From contig NZ_CP108430.1 of NCBI RefSeq assembly GCF_041435335.1, positions 4,743,501 through 4,807,500 of the forward strand: 64,000 bases of DNA, in the 5' to 3' direction. A program made the translations under genes and the position numbers. Numbering within the stretch: position 1 is the first letter of the stretch; each line of letters starts with the position of its first letter. The notes beneath the pieces are model-generated. The model did not search any database, had not been told where the DNA came from, and was given only the letters and a program-made list of their open reading frames with translations. This stretch comes from Streptomyces sp. NBC_01283. GTDB taxonomy: Bacteria; Actinomycetota; Actinomycetes; Streptomycetales; Streptomycetaceae. This document shows, piece by piece, positions 58,776 through 64,000 of the stretch.

Positions 58776-59072
58776 TCAGCCCAGTTCGAGGACGCGGGCG
58801 TGCAGCACCTGGCGCTGCTGGAGCGCGGCACGGACCGCGCGGTGCAGTCCGTCTTCCAGGTAGAGGTCGCCCTGCCACTTCACCACGTGCGCGAAGAGGT
58901 CGCCGTAGAACGTCGAGTCCTCCGCGAGGAGCGTCTCTAGGTCCAGCTGGCCCTTGGTCGTCACGAGCTGATCGAGGCGGACCGGGCGCGGCGCGACGTC
59001 CGCCCACTGCCGGGTGCTTTCCCGGCCGTGGTCGGGGTACGGCCGGCCGTTTCCGATGCGCTTGAAGATCAC
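58776..59072 (-). CDS. VapB-family antitoxin-like protein (orphan)
   Basis: This 98-residue protein (GTG 59072) is of the type commonly annotated in Streptomyces as a VapB-family antitoxin. It has no VapC toxin gene beside it: both neighbours are a LytR_C protein and a HerA-like ATPase. The family is highly conserved in core chromosome, which suggests a housekeeping role not related to plasmid-type addiction; this is inference. Motifs include QLVTTKGQLDLETLL and VKWQGDLYLEDGLHRAV. Confidence 0.75.
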   Translation of the reverse strand: MIFKRIGNGRPYPDHGRESTRQWADVAPRPVRLDQLVTTKGQLDLETLLAEDSTFYGDLFAHVVKWQGDLYLEDGLHRAVRAALQQRQVLHARVLELG

Positions 59073-59192
59073 ACGGAAAGCCTACCGGGCAAGGCTCTCC
59101 GGGCGCAGCCATGGAGACGGAGTGCGACTCTGGGAAATGACGCCGTAAAGCGGGGCAAACCGGGTACGGCCACGCCGGGAACAGGGGCAGAA

Positions 59193-60878
59193 GTGAGCGA
59201 CAGCCAGCCGATGCCGTCCACGACGGAGGGCGCGAAACCCTCTAACGAGTCTTCGCCGGTCGCGGGGGTGACGACCGGAGGCAAAGGTTCCGGTGAGGCG
59301 TCGTCTCAGGGGGCGCTGCTTCAGGGGGCGCTGCCTCAGGAGGCGATGGAGATCGTCTCCGGGTACGCCTTCGCCGGGCCCGCGCTGGACCTCGGGGCGC
59401 TCCTGTGGGACGGGCAGTGTCTGCCCGACGCCCAGATCCGCATTCCGCTGGCCATGCTCAACCGGCACGGGCTCGTCGCGGGGGCGACCGGTACGGGCAA
59501 GACGAAGACCCTCCAGCTCATCGCCGAGCAGCTGGCCGCGCAGGGCGTGCCGGTGTTCCTCGCGGACATCAAGGGGGACGTCTCCGGGATCTCGGTGCCG
59601 GGGGAGAGCGGCGAGAAGGTCGCCGAGCGGGCGCGGGAGGTCGGTCAGACGTGGGAGGCGACGGGCTTCCCCAGCGAGTTCTACGCACTGGGCGGCATCG
59701 GCACCGGTATCCCCGTGCGGGCCACGATCACGAGCTTCGGCCCCGTGCTGCTCTCGAAGGTGCTCCAGCTGAATCAGACCCAGGAGCAGTCACTCGGCCT
59801 GATCTTCCATTACGCCGATCAAAAAGGGCTTGAACTGGTCGATCTAAAGGACCTGCGGGCCGTGGTGACGTTCCTGACGTCGGACGAGGGCAAGCCCGAG
59901 CTCAAGGGGATCGGCGGTCTCTCCACGGTCACCGCGGGCGTCATCCTGCGGGCGCTGACCGCCTTCGAGGCACAGGGCATGGGGGACTTCTTCGGGGAGC
60001 CGGAGTTCGACACGAGCGAGTTCATGCGGGCCGCGCCGGACGGGCGGGGCCTCGTATCGGTGCTCGAACTGCCCGCCGTGCAGGACAAGCCGCAGCTCTT
60101 CTCGACGTTCCTGATGTGGCTGCTGGCGGATCTCTACAACGACCTGCCCGAGGTGGGCGACGTGGAGAAGCCGAAGCTCGTCTTCTTCTTCGACGAGGCG
60201 CACCTGCTCTTCAACGGGGCGTCGAAGGCGTTCCTGGAGGCGATCACCCAGACCGTGCGGCTGATCCGGTCGAAGGGGGTCGGCGTCTTCTTCGTGACGC
60301 AGACGCCGAAGGACGTGCCCGGCGATGTCCTCGCCCAACTGGGCAACCGGGTCCAGCACGCGTTGCGGGCGTTCACGCCGGACGACCAGAAGGCGTTGAA
60401 GGCGACGGTCCGGACGTTCCCGGACTCGGCGTACGACCTGGAGGAGACGCTGACCGCGATCGGCACGGGCGAGGCGGTGATCACCGTACTGAGCGAGAGG
60501 GGCGCGCCCACGCCGGTGGCCGTGACGCGGTTGCGGGCGCCGGAGTCGTTGATGGGGCCGGTGGAGGCGGGGGCGCTGGAGGGGGCGGTGAAGGGGTCTC
60601 TGCTGTACGGGCGGTATGCGGAGGCGGTGGACCGGGAGTCGGCGTACGAGAAGTTGACTGCGCGTCAGGCGGAGGCGGAGGAGGCGGCTGCGGCGGTCGC
60701 CGCGGCGGCGGAGGCGGAGAAGGGGGCTGCGAAGGGCGCCAAGGGGGGCGGCTCCGGGAATGTGGTGGACCAGGTGGTGGGGAGCGGGATCTTCAAGTCG
60801 CTCGCGCGGTCGTTGGGGACGCAGATCGGGCGGGAGATCTCGCGGTCGGTGTTCGGGACGGCTCGGCGCAGACGCTGA
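59193..60878 (+). CDS. HerA-like (DUF853) P-loop ATPase
   Basis: This is a 561-residue protein from GTG 59193. Walker A is GATGTGKT and Walker B is KLVFFFDEAHLLF; FFVTQTPKD and the DUF853 C-terminal half follow. HerA-like ATPases translocate DNA in repair and packaging systems. DUF853 proteins are widespread in bacteria without defined function. The C-terminus (about 490-525) is Ala/Glu-rich. No nuclease (NurA) gene is near. Confidence 0.9.
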   Translation: MSDSQPMPSTTEGAKPSNESSPVAGVTTGGKGSGEASSQGALLQGALPQEAMEIVSGYAFAGPALDLGALLWDGQCLPDAQIRIPLAMLNRHGLVAGATGTGKTKTLQLIAEQLAAQGVPVFLADIKGDVSGISVPGESGEKVAERAREVGQTWEATGFPSEFYALGGIGTGIPVRATITSFGPVLLSKVLQLNQTQEQSLGLIFHYADQKGLELVDLKDLRAVVTFLTSDEGKPELKGIGGLSTVTAGVILRALTAFEAQGMGDFFGEPEFDTSEFMRAAPDGRGLVSVLELPAVQDKPQLFSTFLMWLLADLYNDLPEVGDVEKPKLVFFFDEAHLLFNGASKAFLEAITQTVRLIRSKGVGVFFVTQTPKDVPGDVLAQLGNRVQHALRAFTPDDQKALKATVRTFPDSAYDLEETLTAIGTGEAVITVLSERGAPTPVAVTRLRAPESLMGPVEAGALEGAVKGSLLYGRYAEAVDRESAYEKLTARQAEAEEAAAAVAAAAEAEKGAAKGAKGGGSGNVVDQVVGSGIFKSLARSLGTQIGREISRSVFGTARRRR

Positions 60879-60918
60879 GGCTGGCGGGGGCGCCTGCGCC
60901 GGTCGGGGGTGGAGGCCG

Positions 60919-61077
60919 TCAGCGGTCGTGCTGCCCGGTCTTCTGCTCCGCGCCCTGATCCTCTTCTTCGCCCTGGGCCTGGCTGGCGGTATCCGGGTTG
61001 GGGGTGGTGTTGGGTGAGTTGCGTACGGCTTCGGCGCGGAGGAGGGCGTGCAGGGCCGCGTAAGGGTCGATGGGCAT
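60919..61077 (-). CDS. 52-residue hypothetical protein
   Basis: A short reading frame from ATG 61077 to TGA 60919-60921. The product starts MPIDPYAALHALLRAEA and is otherwise polar, with Asn/Thr/Pro then Glu/Gln/Asp-rich stretches. It is soluble, with one predicted N-terminal helix. Upstream purines (GGACAGG) are a weak ribosome binding site. It lies 57 bp downstream of a secreted-protein gene on the same strand. Confidence 0.55.
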   Translation of the reverse strand: MPIDPYAALHALLRAEAVRNSPNTTPNPDTASQAQGEEEDQGAEQKTGQHDR

Positions 61078-61134
61078 GGGTGTCTGTCCTGTCCTCGGTT
61101 CGCTGTTGCTGGTGGTCGTGGAGGGCGGGACCTG

Positions 61135-61449
61135 TCAGCAGCGGAGGACGACGGAGCGTGGCGCGGGGAGGTGGCTGAGGCCGCGGGTGGGGAGGGGGCG
61201 GCTTCGGCGGGGCGCGCGGGGGTGTGCGAGCGGGGTGGTGCCGAGGGCGGGGCGCCTCGTGGTGACGCGGAGTGCGCTGTCGGCGGTGTCCTGATGGGCC
61301 TCGCCGGTGGGCTCGGTGGATACGGCCGCGGGTGGGGCGGGGGTGGGGGTGGGGGTGGCTTCGGCGGGGGCGAGGACCGTGCCGAGGAGGACCAGCAGGA
61401 TGAGGGCACTGCGAAGCCACGCGGGGCGGGGCGACGCGGCACGGCTCAT
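61135..61449 (-). CDS. Secreted Pro/Arg-rich hypothetical protein
   Basis: This 104-residue protein has a signal peptide (about 1-32, with LLVLLGTVLAPAEA) and a Thr/Pro then Arg/Pro-rich mature part with one cysteine at the end. No family is recognised. It probably forms a two-gene unit with the 52-residue protein downstream. Codon usage is ordinary GC-rich Streptomyces. Confidence 0.6.
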   Translation of the reverse strand: MSRAASPRPAWLRSALILLVLLGTVLAPAEATPTPTPAPPAAVSTEPTGEAHQDTADSALRVTTRRPALGTTPLAHPRAPRRSRPLPTRGLSHLPAPRSVVLRC

Positions 61450-61557
61450 GAGGGGTCATGTCCCCCACGGAACGCCGCTTGCTGTTCCCTGACGCCGAGA
61501 TCCCCCCTCATGGGCTACGAACACGGCACGGGGCTGACGCGTGTGGGGGCGCGGTGC

Positions 61558-61626
61558 CGCGCCGGTATGCCGCGGTGGCCGCGGGGCTACTCCGACTCCG
61601 GAACGCCGGAAACCGTGCTCCGGGCG
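61558..61626 (+). repeat. Dispersed repeat element, copy B
   Basis: Starts with GCGCCGGTATG and ends with AACCGTGCTCCGGGC. It matches minus-strand copy A (46777-46868) except for a 14-bp deletion after the first 11 bp and the loss of the far inverted repeat. Confidence 0.7.
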
Positions 61627-61648
61627 GGTGGATGCGGGGTCCCGAGGG

Positions 61649-62233
61649 TTACTTGCCGGAGGACTTGGCTGCGGCCTTTAGTTGTTGTTTGTGGGTGCGG
61701 ACCCTTTGGAGGGACTCGGGGCCCGTGATGTCCGCCACCGAGCGGTACGCGTCCGGCTCCCCGTACGCCCCCGCCGCCTCCCGCCAGCCCTCAGGACGTA
61801 CGCCCAGCTGCTTGCCGAGCAGGGCCAGGAAGATCTGGGACTTCTGCTTGCCGAAGCCGGGGAGGTCGTTGAGGCGCTGCAGGAGCTCCTTGCCGGAAGC
61901 GGCGTTCTCCCACAGGGCGGTGGGGTCACCCTCGTAGTGCTCCACCAGATAGCCGCAGAGCTGCTGGATCCGCTTCGCCATCGATCCCGGATAGCGATGC
62001 ACGGCCGGTTTCGTGGAGAGAAGCGCCGCGAACTCATCGGGGTCGTACGCCGCGATCTCGTGCGCGTCGAGATCGTCCGCGTTCAACCGCCGCGCGATCG
62101 TATGCGGGCCCGCGAACGCCCACTCCATCGGAACCTGCTGGTCGAGCAGCATCCCGACGAGCGCGGCCAGCGGACTGCGGCCGAGGAGCTCGTCGGCTTC
62201 CGGTTCCTGGGCCAGGTGCAGGGTGACGTCCAT
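61649..62233 (-). CDS. HhH-GPD base-excision DNA repair protein
   Basis: This 194-residue protein starts at ATG 62233 (ATG 62245 possible). The helix-hairpin-helix is LPGFGKQKSQ (about 127-136) and LLDQQVPMEWAF is the conserved N-terminal motif of this actinobacterial HhH-GPD group. It should recognise damaged bases in DNA. The catalytic Asp usual after the hairpin is not obvious. It is transcribed alone. Confidence 0.85.
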   Translation of the reverse strand: MDVTLHLAQEPEADELLGRSPLAALVGMLLDQQVPMEWAFAGPHTIARRLNADDLDAHEIAAYDPDEFAALLSTKPAVHRYPGSMAKRIQQLCGYLVEHYEGDPTALWENAASGKELLQRLNDLPGFGKQKSQIFLALLGKQLGVRPEGWREAAGAYGEPDAYRSVADITGPESLQRVRTHKQQLKAAAKSSGK

Positions 62234-62350
62234 GGAGTCGATCATCCCGTGTGGGGGTTTTCTTCGCACCAGCACCAGCACGAGGGCGGGAAGGGCGTCT
62301 GGGAGGAAATGGGAGTGCGGTCACCGGAACCGGCCCATTAACCTCGTCGC

Positions 62351-62408
62351 ATGTCTACGCCCCGCATCTCCTAGCCAGGACACCGGTCTCCACGTCACCC
62401 GTGTGTCC
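62351..62408 (+). promoter_or_regulatory. Possible leader peptide and hairpin upstream of the ABC-F gene
   Basis: A seven-codon frame (62351-62374, product MSTPRIS) is followed by a hairpin (62378-62386 with 62399-62408, one bulge) in the 80 bp before the ABC-F start. The layout resembles ribosome-mediated attenuators of ABC-F resistance genes. No ribosome binding site precedes the short frame, so confidence is low. Confidence 0.35.
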
Positions 62409-62433
62409 ATTCGCTACTGCGGAGCGTTACCTC

Positions 62434-64000
62434 ATGATCACCGCCCGACGCATCGACGTCCGCGGCGGCGCCCGGCTACTGCTGGCCGGCGCCTCCTTCC
62501 ACATCGCCCCCGGCGACCGCATCGGCCTCGTGGGCCGTAACGGCGCCGGCAAGACCACCCTGCTCAAGACCCTCGCGGGGCAGGCCGCCCCGGCCGCCGG
62601 GACTCTCACCCGCACCGGCTCCCTGGGATACCTCGCCCAGGACCCCGCCGCTGCCGACCCGCACAGCACCGTCACGGCCCGCATCCTCTCCGCCCGCGGC
62701 CTCGACCAGGCGGTGCAGGCCCTGCGCGGCGCCGAGAGCGCCATGGCCGCGGCCGGGAGCGGCGCGGAGCAGCAGCGGGCCATGGCCGCCTACGCCCGCG
62801 CGGACGACGCGTTCCAGGCGCGGGGCGGGTACGCCGCCGAGGCGGAGGCCGCTCGCGTGGCCGCGGGGCTCGGGCTCCCCGAGCGCGCGATGGACGCGCC
62901 GGTGGGTCACCTCTCCGGCGGCCAGCGGCGCCGCGTGGAGCTGGCCCGCATCCTCTTCTCGCGCCACGACACCCTCCTCCTCGACGAGCCGACCAACCAC
63001 CTGGACGCCGATTCGGTCGGCTGGCTGCGGGGGTATCTGGGGACCTATCCCGGCGGGCTCGTCCTCATCAGCCATGACACCGGGCTGCTCGCGGACACCG
63101 TCAACCGCGTCTTCGCGCTCGACCCGGGCCGCGCTGCCGTCGACGTACACAACACCGGCTGGCACACCTACCTCGCCCAGCGGGCGGCGGACGAGCGGCG
63201 GCGCGGCCGTGAGCGGGCCAACGCGGAGCGGAAGGCCGCCTCCCTGCGCAGCCAGGCGGAGAAGATGCGCTCGCACGTCGCCACCGCCACCGCCGCGAAG
63301 AACATGGCCCGCCGCGCCGACCGGATGCTCGCCGCCACCGAGCCGGTGCGGCGCGGCGAGCGGGTCGCGCGGATCCGGCTGCCCGAGCCCGCGCCCTGCG
63401 GTCGTACGCCGCTCGGCGCGGTCAGCCTGGTGAAGGCGTACGGGGGCCATCGGGTGCTCGGCGGCGTCGATCTGGCCGTCGACCGGGGCAGCCGGCTGGT
63501 CGTCCTGGGGTTCAACGGCGCCGGGAAGACCACCCTCCTGCGCCTCCTCGCCGGGGCCGAACTCCCGGACAGCGGGCGGGTGGTGCACGGTCACGGGGCC
63601 CGGCTCGGCTACTTCGCGCAGGAGCACGACACCCTCGACGGCGGGATGACGGTGCGGGAAAACCTTGCCGCCGTCGCGCCCGGTCTGACGGACGGTGAGG
63701 TGCGGGGCGTGCTCGGGTCCTTCCTGTTCCGCGGGGACGACGCCGACAAGCCCGCCGCCGTGCTGTCGGGTGGCGAGAAGACCCGGCTCGCGCTCGCGGG
63801 GCTCGTGCACTCGGGGGCGAACGTCCTGCTCCTCGACGAGCCGACCAACAACCTCGACCCGGCGTCGCGCGACGAGGTGCTCGGCGCGGTGGGCACGTAT
63901 CCGGGCGCGATCGTGATGGTGACGCACGACGAAGGGGCCATCGACGCGCTGCGGCCCGACCGCGTGCTGCTCCTGCCGGACGGGACCGAGGACCTCTGGA
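62434..64000 (+). CDS. ABC-F family ATPase (partial, runs off the window)
   Basis: This open frame continues to the last base and gives 522 residues without a stop. Two ABC domains are present: Walker A GRNGAGKTT and GFNGAGKTT, signatures LSGGQRRR and LSGGEKTR, and Walker B LLLDEPTNHLD and LLLDEPTNNLD. No membrane segment is seen. The middle linker (about 240-310) is Arg/Ala-rich. ABC-F proteins act on the ribosome as translation factors or as antibiotic-protection factors; the class cannot be settled from this partial sequence. ATG 62434 has GGAG nine bases upstream. Confidence 0.92.
   Translation, partial: MITARRIDVRGGARLLLAGASFHIAPGDRIGLVGRNGAGKTTLLKTLAGQAAPAAGTLTRTGSLGYLAQDPAAADPHSTVTARILSARGLDQAVQALRGAESAMAAAGSGAEQQRAMAAYARADDAFQARGGYAAEAEAARVAAGLGLPERAMDAPVGHLSGGQRRRVELARILFSRHDTLLLDEPTNHLDADSVGWLRGYLGTYPGGLVLISHDTGLLADTVNRVFALDPGRAAVDVHNTGWHTYLAQRAADERRRGRERANAERKAASLRSQAEKMRSHVATATAAKNMARRADRMLAATEPVRRGERVARIRLPEPAPCGRTPLGAVSLVKAYGGHRVLGGVDLAVDRGSRLVVLGFNGAGKTTLLRLLAGAELPDSGRVVHGHGARLGYFAQEHDTLDGGMTVRENLAAVAPGLTDGEVRGVLGSFLFRGDDADKPAAVLSGGEKTRLALAGLVHSGANVLLLDEPTNNLDPASRDEVLGAVGTYPGAIVMVTHDEGAIDALRPDRVLLLPDGTEDLW

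Noticed and set aside
58776..59072. Complete toxin-antitoxin module
   Set aside because: No toxin frame on either side; the flanking genes are a LytR_C protein and a HerA-like ATPase.
60879..61649. Possible remnants of larger genes on the plus strand near 61.0-61.9 kb
   Set aside because: The frames are Gly/Arg/Trp-rich shadows of minus-strand genes and the repeat; no start signals or domains.

Overview
The window is a 64 kb piece of a high-GC actinomycete chromosome, almost certainly Streptomyces. GC is high throughout, GTG starts and 1-4 bp gene overlaps are common, and the families are typical of the genus: SigB-type sporulation/stress sigma factors, a subtilisin-inhibitor (SSI) protein, SpoIIE/RsbW-type regulators, ECF sigma factors, PrimPol-domain proteins and many small secreted proteins. 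From memory, the order of two adjacent SigB-type sigma genes, tRNA-Ser, tadA, upp and a LytR_C protein matches the core block around S. coelicolor SCO3970-SCO4045; this was not checked against a database. I see no prophage, transposase, CRISPR array or rRNA.

Layout. 1-13 kb: a MocR-type regulator divergent from an AhpD-like gene, aminopeptidase P, a GAF-SpoIIE phosphatase, a degenerate PrimPol-like protein, a secreted protein, a SEC-C protein, an RsbW-like ATPase, a glycerophosphodiesterase, an HtrA-type protease, tRNA-Ser(TGA), a small secreted peptide and a stand-alone sensor-domain membrane protein. 13-24 kb: an intact PrimPol protein, an Asn-rich secreted protein, then a five-gene operon (acyl-CoA dehydrogenase, MaoC-DUF35 hydratase, acyl-CoA dehydrogenase, MaoC hydratase, Ltp2-like aldolase). 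Its composition equals the mycobacterial igr/ChsE1-ChsE2-ChsH1-ChsH2-Ltp2 system for sterol side-chain removal. It is followed by a DUF1906 protein, a SigE-family sigma factor and an acyl-CoA ligase. 23.6-29.4 kb: a 1480-residue PAS/pseudo-histidine-kinase with a very long disordered linker, an SSI inhibitor, tRNA-Ser(GCT) and tRNA-Arg(ACG).

29-46 kb: an FAD oxidoreductase beside an ECF41-type sigma factor; a small secreted protein followed by a three-gene ABC transporter; a DUF2797 protein; a monooxygenase-like protein and an amidohydrolase; a two-component system followed by two membrane glycosyltransferases; and a DHA2 exporter with a TetR regulator. 46-54 kb: an F420/FMN-type oxidoreductase, then an operon of MarR regulator, an MFS exporter fused to carboxypeptidase-regulatory-like domains, and a YceI protein carrying the same domain, followed by a small membrane protein, a lipoprotein and two SigB-type sigma genes. 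54-64 kb: core genes (Dabb protein, a 59-residue membrane protein, tRNA-Ser(CGA), tadA and its partner, upp, LytR_C protein, VapB-like protein, HerA-like ATPase, HhH-GPD glycosylase) and the start of an ABC-F ATPase that runs off the right edge.

The most interesting signals are: the igr-like operon with an operator over its promoter and low-complexity inserts in both dehydrogenases; the giant pseudo-kinase lacking its phospho-accepting histidine; a roughly 90-bp dispersed element bounded by inverted repeats and present twice (46.8 and 61.6 kb); a 10-bp phased tandem repeat upstream of the sigF-like gene; the exporter/Ig-like-domain fusion; and an ABC transporter operon headed by a small secreted protein.
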